A model generated the notes under the pieces. The model did not search any database. It was not told where the DNA came from and saw nothing but the letters and a program-made list of their open reading frames with translations. Positions 9,044-17,736 of a stretch of 64,000 nucleotides of DNA are shown piece by piece. The translations under genes and the position numbers were made by a program. The stretch is from Algoriphagus chordae (lineage in GTDB: Bacteria > Bacteroidota > Bacteroidia > Cytophagales > Cyclobacteriaceae). The DNA is taken from the NCBI RefSeq assembly GCF_003254055.1, contig NZ_QKZT01000002.1:1-64000 (forward strand), read 5' to 3'. How positions within the stretch are numbered: the first letter of the stretch is position 1; the number at the start of each line of letters is the position of its first letter.

Positions 9044-9071
9044 AAAAAAACCGCCTCTCTCAAGGCGGTTT
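9044..9071 (-). terminator. terminator of the M14 peptidase gene
   Basis: AAACCGCCT (9048-9056) pairs with AGGCGGTTT (9063-9071) over a 6-base loop. On the minus strand the stem runs into seven T residues, about 20 bases past the stop codon. Confidence 0.85.
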
Positions 9072-9091
9072 CAAATTTCAAGTAGTCATTC

Positions 9092-11812
9092 TTATTTATA
9101 CAAACCATTAAACAGCATCTTAAAAGTGCCATGAGACTGAGCTCTGAAGGTAATCTCCGGCCCGAAAGCATAGAACTTCCCTTTGCCCATTTGAGCTTCA
9201 AAAGCCGTCACTCCATTTTTCAGGTACGACTGTCCCCATGCCCATCCACTTCTCAATGGCTCTTCCTCACCAAACCAGGCGATTGGCTTCACTCCATTAT
9301 TTCCTGCGCTAGGAGCAAGCTTAAATACAGGGCTTCGATTGAACATGATGTAAGCACTTTCGCCCATACCATAATTCATCGGCACAGAATTATCTACATG
9401 CATTTCCAACACTGAACCTGGCACATAATATTTCTCACCACTTAGAGATTTGGCTTCTCCATTAGCATCGATTTCTACCAAGGCATCTTCCACCGGCAAT
9501 CCAAAGTGATACGCAAGTTCAGTAGCTGAACCAACAGAAATCACTTTCCCACCGTTCTCTACAAATGATTTCAAAGCAGGCACTGACTTATCTACGGAGA
9601 AGCTCCCTAACATATGTCGGTATTTTTCATCAATTTCGTCAGGATTAGGCTGAGAACGAGAATAGCCTCTAGAACCAGCAGAAGGGATCCCAGAACTGAT
9701 AAATAGCATCACATCATAGTTATCATTCAGATTACCTGCGTCAATTTCTTGTGGGAATACCAACTGATATTCAAAGTGGAATTGCTCCATCATCCAGCGA
9801 ACCCATCCAGAAGGCATAGAACCTCCATAGTAGTCATACAGACCAATACGAGCGGGTTGGATTTGAGTGGCTCCTTTTGGCATAGAAGCAGATACAGGAT
9901 AGACACCGTATTCTTTGGCCGCCAATTCCAATTCTTTTTTTCCTCCACTCACATAGAAGGAACCTGCTGGTAGCCCATCCACCATAGTTGTGGTTCTGTA
10001 CACTTTCACCTTAGCTTTCAGCAAATCATTCACAGCCATGAAGCTATTGTTATTTCTAACATCAAGTAAATGACCTGAGCCATTTGCCAAGGGTTTGGCA
10101 GGAGGAGACTGAATTTCACCATAAGGAATTCTAGTAAATGGACCATCGAAATCTTCCATTACCTTATCCACTTCTACGCCCATTTGTAGCGCCAATGTCC
10201 AACCAGCGGCATCATAAGGACGAATCGGAGGTCCTCCAGGGTAAAGAAAATCATTCGGGTGATCCTGCGGCTCAAACATATCCAGCACATGAGGTCTGAA
10301 AGCCTGTGCAGTTTTCACGATGAAAGAATTAGCTGGATAGCTTTTGCCATTGACAGTGAAATCAGCTGTTGCTTTTTCTACTAATATCCCCGACTTGATC
10401 AAGGCATTCATAAACTTGACAGCCGTTGGGAAATCAGGCTGATCTGCTGACAGCACATAACCCCTAGGATCTCTATTGGCAGGATCTGTGTAAACCGAGT
10501 CATAGAACTGAGTTGGGTATCTTGATCTCGAACCATAGTTATTTCCGCCCCCATTACTCCCATTCGTGTTCTTTTGTGATTTTTGGTATGCATCTTCTAC
10601 CGCTTGCGCATACTTTGGATACATGGTCCAATTATCCTGACTTCCTTTTTCGATAGACTTTCTACCCATCAGGTAGATGTTCAACAGTAATTCATCGCCA
10701 TGACGCACTGCATGATTTAGTATCGCATAATTCAAGGAAACTGAATAATCAATGGATTGTCTGAAATGCCATTCCTGTGGAGTTACTGGATATGGTGTTC
10801 CATTATTTGGAATTAAACGCTCTGGCACCAAAGGAATATTTGTTGGCGTAGGATTACCGATGATTTCAGTAAGAATACCGATGATGTTGTGATAATAAGG
10901 AGTCGTTCTCAACCCACCATTCCACCAGGTAGAAAATACCGAGCCATCCAGCCTAGTATAGCCTGGACGATCTTCCTGATTCATTCTATTGATCATCGCT
11001 GCTCCTACTGCATCCAAACTCGTGATGATCAGAGGATCAAACACGTGATTGAAAGGATCTCGGTAAGGAGGTCCAGCGACCACAGTTCCCGCAGGACCTG
11101 TCTGATGATGATTGTAAATAATCTGTGGAATCCACTCCACGTACTGCTGAAGCGACATATTAGCAGCTTCGCTCATATTATTCATGTAAAAATCACGGTT
11201 ATTATCGTGCCCCACATACTTCTGATAAAGAATCGGAATATTCTGATCGCGCTCTTCCGGGTTATCTTTTCTCATATACCAGTCAGACATGATTTCCATT
11301 CCATCTGGGTTGGCATGCACTAGCAAAATGATCACATCGTCTAGGATTTTCAGCGTTTCCGCATCGTCTCTAGAAGCCAGTTGATAAAGTGTTTCGATCA
11401 ATTGATGTGGCCCCACTACCTCATTGGCATGCAAACCGCCATCAATCCACACGACCGGCTTTCCAGCTATAGATAGCTTTTCAGCTTCTTCTCTGCTGAT
11501 TTCAGCATGGGCAAGTTTCTGAGATATTTCTCTGTATTGCTCGAGCTTCGTAAAATTAGCCGGAGCAGTCACGATCATCATAGGCTGAGATCTACCGTAC
11601 TCGGTTTTACCTATCTCTACCATCTGGACACGATCACTAACCTCAGCTACTTTCTTGAAGTATGCCTCTGTCTGGGTGAAATTGGCAAGTTTGTAATCTT
11701 CACCTATATCAAAGCCAAAATGTGATTTTGGCGTTGGTACATTTTGCGCGAAACTGCCAAAAGAAAAGGCAAATAGCAGCAATAGAAAAGTAAATCGTAA
11801 TCTCATAAGCAT
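9092..11812 (-). CDS. exported M14 family zinc carboxypeptidase, large
   Basis: The ATG at 11812 (906 aa) gives a signal peptide MLMRLRFTFLLLLFAFSFGS ending near FAQ; an in-frame TTG upstream would put charged residues before it and is rejected. The zinc site reads HANE (His128, Glu131), with the third ligand at His235 or His236 in YNHHQTG and the substrate-binding NNRD at about 204-207. The peptidase domain occupies roughly residues 30-370, and a long C-terminal region of about 500 residues ends in a glutamine-amidotransferase-like or Rossmann-like segment. It probably trims peptides in the periplasm or outside the cell. It appears to be a single-gene unit with its own terminator. Confidence 0.9.
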   Translation of the reverse strand: MLMRLRFTFLLLLFAFSFGSFAQNVPTPKSHFGFDIGEDYKLANFTQTEAYFKKVAEVSDRVQMVEIGKTEYGRSQPMMIVTAPANFTKLEQYREISQKLAHAEISREEAEKLSIAGKPVVWIDGGLHANEVVGPHQLIETLYQLASRDDAETLKILDDVIILLVHANPDGMEIMSDWYMRKDNPEERDQNIPILYQKYVGHDNNRDFYMNNMSEAANMSLQQYVEWIPQIIYNHHQTGPAGTVVAGPPYRDPFNHVFDPLIITSLDAVGAAMINRMNQEDRPGYTRLDGSVFSTWWNGGLRTTPYYHNIIGILTEIIGNPTPTNIPLVPERLIPNNGTPYPVTPQEWHFRQSIDYSVSLNYAILNHAVRHGDELLLNIYLMGRKSIEKGSQDNWTMYPKYAQAVEDAYQKSQKNTNGSNGGGNNYGSRSRYPTQFYDSVYTDPANRDPRGYVLSADQPDFPTAVKFMNALIKSGILVEKATADFTVNGKSYPANSFIVKTAQAFRPHVLDMFEPQDHPNDFLYPGGPPIRPYDAAGWTLALQMGVEVDKVMEDFDGPFTRIPYGEIQSPPAKPLANGSGHLLDVRNNNSFMAVNDLLKAKVKVYRTTTMVDGLPAGSFYVSGGKKELELAAKEYGVYPVSASMPKGATQIQPARIGLYDYYGGSMPSGWVRWMMEQFHFEYQLVFPQEIDAGNLNDNYDVMLFISSGIPSAGSRGYSRSQPNPDEIDEKYRHMLGSFSVDKSVPALKSFVENGGKVISVGSATELAYHFGLPVEDALVEIDANGEAKSLSGEKYYVPGSVLEMHVDNSVPMNYGMGESAYIMFNRSPVFKLAPSAGNNGVKPIAWFGEEEPLRSGWAWGQSYLKNGVTAFEAQMGKGKFYAFGPEITFRAQSHGTFKMLFNGLYK

Positions 11813-11857
11813 AGGGGTTGGTTTATAATCCGACAATGATCAGTCTAAAATAGCATG

Positions 11858-11888
11858 AAAAAAGAGGCTATCCCTGCGTAATAGCCTC
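11858..11888 (-). terminator. terminator of the 1014-aa orphan gene
   Basis: GAGGCTAT (11864-11871) pairs with ATAGCCTC (11881-11888) over a 9-base loop, followed on the minus strand by six T residues. Confidence 0.85.
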
Positions 11889-11938
11889 ATTTATTGAAAT
11901 TTTACAGGAATGGAAACTAACATAGCATCTATTACTAA

Positions 11939-14900
11939 CTATGAATCTGAAATCTTCACAAAGTCGGAATAGCGAGCATCATTCTTATTTTGCTTGGATT
12001 GAAAGCCTTCGTTATTAAACAGAGCAGGTATTAACTCCCATTTTTTGAAATCAATTTTCAAGGCCCCAGTTGGATAGGCTGTATTAACCATCAAGCCAGC
12101 TTTGCCATTCTGACCCTTTAATTCCAAGGATTTCGTTGCCATGAATTTATCCTGAACAACCAAGTTAAATCCCACTCCAGTATCTCTGCCGTTATCGATA
12201 AAGTTCTCCGATTTCAGTCCATTTAAAACTATATCGCCGTTTCCCTCTAGGTAAAGGTCAGAACCTAAAACTGAGTTACTCAGGTCAATTTCTTTCCCAT
12301 CTCGAACTACTACACGACTTAACACAAAAATCTCCGCCTCTCCTGCTTGCTTGTATTGGTACCCGAAATGAATGCCTTTTTTATCAGAAACCACAGGATT
12401 CAATAATACTGGAACCACTGATTTCGGATTGATCATGTGTGGGTGATTAGTGATCTCCACCTCTGGCTCAAACCTGTTATCCAAGTTGCTGTACCAGCTA
12501 ATTCTACCTCCATTGATTTTCACGCGACAGGAATCATTTTTAGTGATCATTTGTCTCAAACGCAATCCTTGTGGCCGATAATCAATGCGCTCTGAATAGC
12601 ATGGCCTCAAATCTTCCTCTACAAAATTTACGTTTTCAAAGCTTGCTTCTTGGCAAAGAGAATACAAAGCTGTCAGAATTGATTGTGCAGGGAATTCTCC
12701 AGAAAGTTTAATTGGTTTTATCAGCAACTTACCTGCATTACCAGAGAAATCAGTGATCAACTCCACCTCTGTCACCAAGCCGGACTCAGGATCTGCCAAC
12801 TGTAGTTTATCGCCTCTCTTCCAAATAGTAGCACCTAAAGGACCTACGGGAATGGACGAAATATTCCCCGACAATGCTGTGCTGGTCTCAGCCCAAAGTG
12901 GCTTAGAAGTACTTCGAATCATTCCGTGAATTCGCACATCCTTCATTATCAGATTGACATTGTAGTCAATGTACATCAAATGACCTGGCGCATCGTTTCC
13001 AAAATTCCAAACCGCCGAGCAACCTGAGATCTCCTTTCCATCCAAACAAGCTGTTAAACCTCCTTTTACTACCTGGAATTCCAGCTCAGCTAATGAAGCT
13101 GATACCGGCTGATTCAATTCAATCTCTGTATAAGTAATCTTCCTATCTGCTCGTTTTAGTCTCTCTGGAGGGTTAGAATATTGCGCTGCAAACTGCTCCC
13201 AAGTCTTCCACTTTCGCTCTGTTTTCTTTACTGTAAAATTCTTTCCTGCATAACTCAACTGGTCACCTTCTTGAATCGCCCAACCCCAAACTTCGAAGTT
13301 TGTATCCGAAAGCTTGGCGATCAAACTGTTCTTTTTTATATCCTGAAGATCCTGAGAAATGATATCTCCAGGCTTAGGTATCTTATCGAAAAAACTGAGA
13401 CGATGTGCAGAAAGCCCTCTTGAGGCTACATCTTCATCTCCATAAACCAGCCAAAAATCCCCATTGGTATTTAAGCCGATGGTCTTACCATTTACTCGAA
13501 GACTTGATGCTTCGTACCCTGTACTATTTCCTCCAGTCCATTCCTGAGATGCCAGATGATACCAAGTGAAGTTTGGGTCATCCACCTCAAGGCTAGCATT
13601 TGAAAGAAATTTGAATTTCAGTTCATCAAACCTATAAGCTTTCAAAGACTCCATCTCAATGAAATTCCCTGGATTCTCTTTGGACTCGCCTATCCATTCT
13701 ACGCGCAAGCCACCGCTCGTGCGAGCCTTCATGTTGTTTGGATTCTTTCCGAGCCAATTGCCCTCGAATCTATAAGTGCAGAATTCCTTGATTTCCCTGC
13801 CATCATGGATTCCACCCCCATTGCAATAGCCTTGATTTGGCATCGAAAAAGCAACTCCTGGCCTGACAAAGCCAAGTGCTTTTTTCATTGCATCTCTAAT
13901 TCGAAATTGATTCTTGTTACTCACTCTTTTCAATCCATATTGCTGACTATAGGCCGCCTTATCATAGAAAAAATAACAATCGGGAACTCCGTATTGAACC
14001 ACTTTTTGGGAATAGGTAGGAGGAATAAACTGCCAATCAAAATCAATAGAAACTTTCCCTTGAGATGGTAAGTCAAAAAACACATAATTTTCACCAAAGG
14101 TCTCCTTGAAGCTAATTAGCACCCCTTCACCTTTACCGTCTTTATCTCCATTGAATGCGTCTGACATCATCAGGTGAATTGCTGGTTGCTCAGCACCGCT
14201 AATACCTGCAAAATTCAAGGTCGAATCTTGTTTTACATTTATTCTTGGCATTCCAAGACAGGCATAAATCTGCCCAGCATTGGCCTTGAGCACATCCTTT
14301 CGCATTGCCGCTCCCGACCAGCTATTAATCGCAAGTTTATTATCAAAGAAAAAAATACCATCCTGATTGGTTGCTGTTTTTGGGCTGGAAGCATTTCCTC
14401 CATTGTAGGCAAAATCCACAATCAAATGCTTACCGTCGATGACCTCAATCACTCGTGAGTAAACTACTGCCAAAGCTCCGGGAAAATAATTTCTTCCCGT
14501 TTCAGGGAAATCGAGAGCACACTTATGTATACGCGACGGCTCTAGCCACTTACCTACAAAGCTGGCATCAAATACATCTTCTCCACCTTCATAACTTACG
14601 GTTGTTTGCGAATCATTCAGTTTGGTATAACTGAGCTTCCCCCAAAACATTCGGTAAAATGAGTTACCTCCAAACTCTTCCAAGGTATTGAAGTCTGCGC
14701 TAGGCTGAAGAGGCTTCTGAGCTTGAGTCTGAGGCACGGATTCTACTGGTATTGTATGCTGTCCCTCGGTATTCAACTCAAGGACTTCAGGCACAATAGC
14801 GGTGGTAGCTAGAGGTATATCTATGCTAACTTTTTCTTCATCTTCTGTGTCAGGAGAATATTCATCGTCCTGATTTTCAGGAACAAAAACCTGATCATTT

Positions 14901-14983
14901 ATCTGAATTGATTTAATATTAATTGGTGCTCCATCTTCAGATTCAATTTGAATAGAGAGCTTAATTGGTTTCTGCTGGCTCAT
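11939..14983 (-). CDS. large orphan protein without signal peptide, beta-rich
   Basis: I do not recognise this 1014-aa protein. The ATG at 14983 (MSQQKPIKLS) is chosen over a TTG 13 codons upstream. There is no signal peptide or membrane segment. Residues of about 30-100 form an acidic, proline- and glutamine-rich linker that looks disordered. The rest is rich in beta-type and turn residues, with many short Gly/Asn-containing strands (for example SLRVNGKTIGLNTNGDFW, GKLLIKPIKLSG, GDIVLNGLKSENF), which could form a beta-helix or another repetitive beta fold as in tailspike or pectate-lyase-like proteins. It is a single-gene unit with its own terminator. Cellular location is unclear: secretion without a classical leader, a tail-fibre-like part or a cytoplasmic role are all open. 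Confidence 0.7.
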   Translation of the reverse strand: MSQQKPIKLSIQIESEDGAPINIKSIQINDQVFVPENQDDEYSPDTEDEEKVSIDIPLATTAIVPEVLELNTEGQHTIPVESVPQTQAQKPLQPSADFNTLEEFGGNSFYRMFWGKLSYTKLNDSQTTVSYEGGEDVFDASFVGKWLEPSRIHKCALDFPETGRNYFPGALAVVYSRVIEVIDGKHLIVDFAYNGGNASSPKTATNQDGIFFFDNKLAINSWSGAAMRKDVLKANAGQIYACLGMPRINVKQDSTLNFAGISGAEQPAIHLMMSDAFNGDKDGKGEGVLISFKETFGENYVFFDLPSQGKVSIDFDWQFIPPTYSQKVVQYGVPDCYFFYDKAAYSQQYGLKRVSNKNQFRIRDAMKKALGFVRPGVAFSMPNQGYCNGGGIHDGREIKEFCTYRFEGNWLGKNPNNMKARTSGGLRVEWIGESKENPGNFIEMESLKAYRFDELKFKFLSNASLEVDDPNFTWYHLASQEWTGGNSTGYEASSLRVNGKTIGLNTNGDFWLVYGDEDVASRGLSAHRLSFFDKIPKPGDIISQDLQDIKKNSLIAKLSDTNFEVWGWAIQEGDQLSYAGKNFTVKKTERKWKTWEQFAAQYSNPPERLKRADRKITYTEIELNQPVSASLAELEFQVVKGGLTACLDGKEISGCSAVWNFGNDAPGHLMYIDYNVNLIMKDVRIHGMIRSTSKPLWAETSTALSGNISSIPVGPLGATIWKRGDKLQLADPESGLVTEVELITDFSGNAGKLLIKPIKLSGEFPAQSILTALYSLCQEASFENVNFVEEDLRPCYSERIDYRPQGLRLRQMITKNDSCRVKINGGRISWYSNLDNRFEPEVEITNHPHMINPKSVVPVLLNPVVSDKKGIHFGYQYKQAGEAEIFVLSRVVVRDGKEIDLSNSVLGSDLYLEGNGDIVLNGLKSENFIDNGRDTGVGFNLVVQDKFMATKSLELKGQNGKAGLMVNTAYPTGALKIDFKKWELIPALFNNEGFQSKQNKNDARYSDFVKISDS

Positions 14984-15198
14984 ATAAAAATTATTTATTC
15001 GTAAAAATGCTCCTCCACACAAGTTACAAAATACAGAATGCTATTTAAGCTAATTAGATTTTTCTTTAGAGACAGAATAGTTTCTATTTTGAAATTTATC
15101 TTCTCAATCAGCCCTTATCAGCCTAGCCATCCATTCAAAAATTACTACTTTTACTGTCAAATCCATTCCAACCCTTTCCCGAAAAAAAACTACTAACC

Positions 15199-16125
15199 AT
15201 GTCCGAGGTTAAAATATTTTCAGGCACTAACAGCCAATCACTTGCAGAAAGAGTCGCCAAAAACTATGGCAAAAAGCTAGGTGATCTTACACTTTCCAAA
15301 TTCAGCGACGGAGAATTGTCGCCAAGTTTCAATGAATCTATCAGAGGATGTACCGTCTTTTTGGTTCAAAGCACAACTCCCCCAAGTGATAACCTTTTGG
15401 AGCTTTGTCTGATGATAGATGCTGCCAAAAGAGCCAGTGCATATAAAGTATGTGCTGTGATCCCTTATTTCGGATATGCTAGGCAAGACAGGAAAGATAG
15501 GCCTAGAGTATCAATTGCAGCTAAGGCAATTGCAAATATGATCACCTCTGCAGGAGCGGATCGAATCATGACCTGTGACCTTCATGCCGGACAAATTCAA
15601 GGTTTTTTTGATATACCTTTGGATCATTTGAATGGATCAGCTATTTTTGTGCCCTATTTGAATTCGCTAAGGCTTCCGAACATGCTTTTTGCAGCTCCAG
15701 ATGTAGGAGGAGTAGCTAGAGCAAGGGCTTATGCCAAGCATTTTGAAGTAGAAATGGTCGTTTGTGATAAGCACAGAAAAAGAGCCAATGAGATTGCTTC
15801 TATGCAAGTAATCGGGGATGTTGAAGGAAAAGATGTAATTCTAGTGGATGATTTGGTAGATACAGCAGGCACGCTCTGCAAAGCCGCTCAGATCGTCATG
15901 GAAAAAGGAGCTAATTCAGTAAGAGCCATTGCAACACATGGAGTACTTTCAGGGAAAGCTTATGAAAACATCGAAAACTCCGTTTTGGAAGAATTGGTAA
16001 TCACAGACACTATTTCCCCAAAACAGCAATCATCCAAAATCAAAGTATTGACAGTGGCTGACCTGTTTGCCAAGGCTATTCATGCCGTAACAGGAAATAC
16101 CTCTATCAGTTCTTTGTTTATCTAA
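15199..16125 (+). CDS. prs: ribose-phosphate pyrophosphokinase
   Basis: The enzyme makes PRPP from ribose 5-phosphate and ATP for nucleotide, histidine and tryptophan synthesis. All landmarks are present: the catalytic flexible loop RQDRKDRPR (95-103), the metal site DLHAGQIQGFFD (127-138), and the PRPP-binding loop DVILVDDLVDTAGT (212-225). Length (308 aa) is normal for class I. It reads in the opposite direction to the orphan gene on its left and is followed by rplY and pth on the same strand, a common arrangement in Bacteroidota. A weak TACTTTTA at 15146-15153 might be the -7 element. Confidence 0.97.
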   Translation: MSEVKIFSGTNSQSLAERVAKNYGKKLGDLTLSKFSDGELSPSFNESIRGCTVFLVQSTTPPSDNLLELCLMIDAAKRASAYKVCAVIPYFGYARQDRKDRPRVSIAAKAIANMITSAGADRIMTCDLHAGQIQGFFDIPLDHLNGSAIFVPYLNSLRLPNMLFAAPDVGGVARARAYAKHFEVEMVVCDKHRKRANEIASMQVIGDVEGKDVILVDDLVDTAGTLCKAAQIVMEKGANSVRAIATHGVLSGKAYENIENSVLEELVITDTISPKQQSSKIKVLTVADLFAKAIHAVTGNTSISSLFI

Positions 16126-16241
16126 GAAACAATTTCATTACACATACAGTATGAAATCGAGCAAGGAAACAGCCTCTCAGAATGGGATGCTTTTCCGTAA
16201 TGCAAGATTCCATATGACAATTAAAAACTAATTAAAAGCAT

Positions 16242-16829
16242 ATGAAAACACTAGAGGTTATAGGGTTTAAAAGAGCAAATCTCGACAGTGCCAGTCTTTC
16301 TGAATTGAGAGAATCAGGTAATGTTCCCTGTGTGGTTTACGGACCTGGTATCAAAGAGCAGATTCACTTCTACTCTCCAATCATCCTTTTCAGAGACTTG
16401 ATTTATACTCCAGAGGTTCACTTGGTAGAATTGAACATCGAAGGTACTATCATCAAAGCAATATTGAAGGATGCACAGTTTCACCCAGTAAGTGAAATGC
16501 TAATGCATGCTGACTTTGTTGCCTATTCTGACAATAAGGCTATCAAATTCGAAATTCCTGTGAAAGTTGTAGGTAACTCTCCAGGTATCGCTAAAGGTGG
16601 TAAATTGGAATTGAAAACAAGAGTATTGAAAGTAAAAGGTCTTGCAAATGACTTCCCTGACTTCATTACTATTGACATTTCAAAACTTGACTTGGGTAAA
16701 TCTTTCAAAGTTGAAGATTTAGCTGATCAAAAAGGATTTGAAATCTTGACTAGTCCAAACGTTTCCATCGTGACTATTGGTGTACCAAGAGCACTTAGAG
16801 GAAAGAAAGGCGAAGAGGAGGAAGTTTAA
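16242..16829 (+). CDS. rplY: 50S ribosomal protein L25, general stress (CTC) form
   Basis: L25 binds 5S rRNA in the large ribosomal subunit. At 195 aa this is the long CTC/TL5 form, with the N-terminal L25 beta-barrel (about 1-90, including NVPCVVYGPG and LLMHADF-like VSEMLMHADFVAY) and the C-terminal TL5 domain (about 95-185). The C-terminus is highly charged (KKGEEEEV). It lies between prs and pth and is followed by a strong terminator, so pth must use another promoter or read-through. Confidence 0.96.
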   Translation: MKTLEVIGFKRANLDSASLSELRESGNVPCVVYGPGIKEQIHFYSPIILFRDLIYTPEVHLVELNIEGTIIKAILKDAQFHPVSEMLMHADFVAYSDNKAIKFEIPVKVVGNSPGIAKGGKLELKTRVLKVKGLANDFPDFITIDISKLDLGKSFKVEDLADQKGFEILTSPNVSIVTIGVPRALRGKKGEEEEV

Positions 16830-16851
16830 TTTCCTTTTTGAATTCGACATT

Positions 16852-16884
16852 AATCCTGCCCATAACTGGGCAGGATTTTTTATT
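16852..16884 (+). terminator. terminator after rplY
   Basis: AATCCTGCCC (16852-16861) pairs perfectly with GGGCAGGATT (16868-16877) over a 6-base loop, followed by a T-rich tail. It lies between rplY and pth and may act as an attenuator of the downstream gene. Confidence 0.88.
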
Positions 16885-16909
16885 TTAAAGCCAGAATACA
16901 GTAGAAACA

Positions 16910-17470
16910 ATGAAATACCTGATAATTGGACTGGGAAACATAGGCCCTGAATACGAACTCACCCGCCATAATATTGGCTTCCTGACTGTTGACAGACTTG
17001 CGGATGAAAAAGGCTGTACTTGGAAAAGTGATCGACTAGCTTTCAAAACGGAGTTTAAGCACAAAGGAAGAACGATCCACATGATCAAGCCTACTACTTA
17101 TATGAACCTCAGTGGTAAGGCGATGAATTATTGGATGAAAGATCTTCAAGTAGCCAAAGAAAACACCTTGGTCATCGTAGATGATGTAGCCATTCCATTT
17201 GGTAAACTCCGTATGAAACCCAAAGGAAGTGCCGCTGGACACAATGGCCTGAAAAACATCGAAGAACTCACAGGAGGCCAAAATTACCCTAGGCTTAGAA
17301 TGGGAATTGGCGATGACTTTCCAAAAGGCAGACAGATTGATTTTGTACTAGGCAAATTCACTGCTCAGGAATTTGATGAATTACCTATCACCATGGACAA
17401 AGCGATAGAAATGAGCCTAAGTTTTTGCGCTATTGGAATAGACCGAACAATGAACCTATTTAACGATTGA
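16910..17470 (+). CDS. pth: peptidyl-tRNA hydrolase
   Basis: This essential esterase releases peptides from dropped-off peptidyl-tRNA. The N-terminus LIIGLGNIGPEYELTRHN has the catalytic His20, followed by MNLSGKAMNYW and VIVDDVAIPFGKLR with the conserved Asp, and GSAAGHNGLKNI. Length 186 aa is standard. The ATG is 80 bases after rplY and 25 bases past its terminator. Confidence 0.97.
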   Translation: MKYLIIGLGNIGPEYELTRHNIGFLTVDRLADEKGCTWKSDRLAFKTEFKHKGRTIHMIKPTTYMNLSGKAMNYWMKDLQVAKENTLVIVDDVAIPFGKLRMKPKGSAAGHNGLKNIEELTGGQNYPRLRMGIGDDFPKGRQIDFVLGKFTAQEFDELPITMDKAIEMSLSFCAIGIDRTMNLFND

Positions 17471-17480
17471 TCGAATAAGA

Positions 17481-17512
17481 TTTGGAAATCATCAAATCTC
17501 GGTCTTTCTTTG
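17481..17512 (+). promoter_or_regulatory. promoter of the riboswitch-metZ transcript
   Basis: TTTG (17481-17484), a 20-base spacer and TTTCTTTG (17505-17512, one mismatch to TAnnTTTG) fit the Bacteroidota consensus. Transcription would start near 17519, about 20 bases before the riboswitch. Confidence 0.55.
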
Positions 17513-17541
17513 CATCACTTCAGGCAACTGATTTATAAAGA

Positions 17542-17677
17542 AGAGGCGAGAGATTAGGCTCTATAACCCTCTGGCAACCATCCCGAAACGGAGAACGGTG
17601 CCAAATCCTACCCTTTGCGGGAACTATAGATTGGCTTAATTTACAAATAATCCCTTTTTAGTTCGTTCTTCGCCTCT
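17542..17677 (+). promoter_or_regulatory. SAM-I-like (S-box) riboswitch ahead of metZ
   Basis: The closing helix P1 is AGAGGCGA (17542-17549) with TCGCCTCT (17670-17677), perfect over 8 pairs. Between them are the S-box core words GGCAACC (17592-17598) and GGTGCCAAATCC, with GGCA/GGTGCC forming P3, AGATT/AAATC forming the P2 base, and a CCC-TTTGC-GGG hairpin for P4. The position directly before a methionine-pathway gene matches the known biology, where S-adenosylmethionine binding shuts expression off. No clear terminator hairpin with a T tract follows P1, and the 59 bases between P1 and the ATG may instead act on translation start. Confidence 0.85.
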
Positions 17678-17736
17678 GGGTTTGATTTTCTCAAATCTGC
17701 TTGATTAGTAGTATCAAAATCTAAACTGATCAACAA

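Noticed and set aside
16151..16231. 26-codon frame between prs and rplY (MKSSKETASQNG...)
   Set aside because: It is too short and without a recognisable feature, and no separate promoter or terminator surrounds it. It may be a leader peptide, but I see no support.
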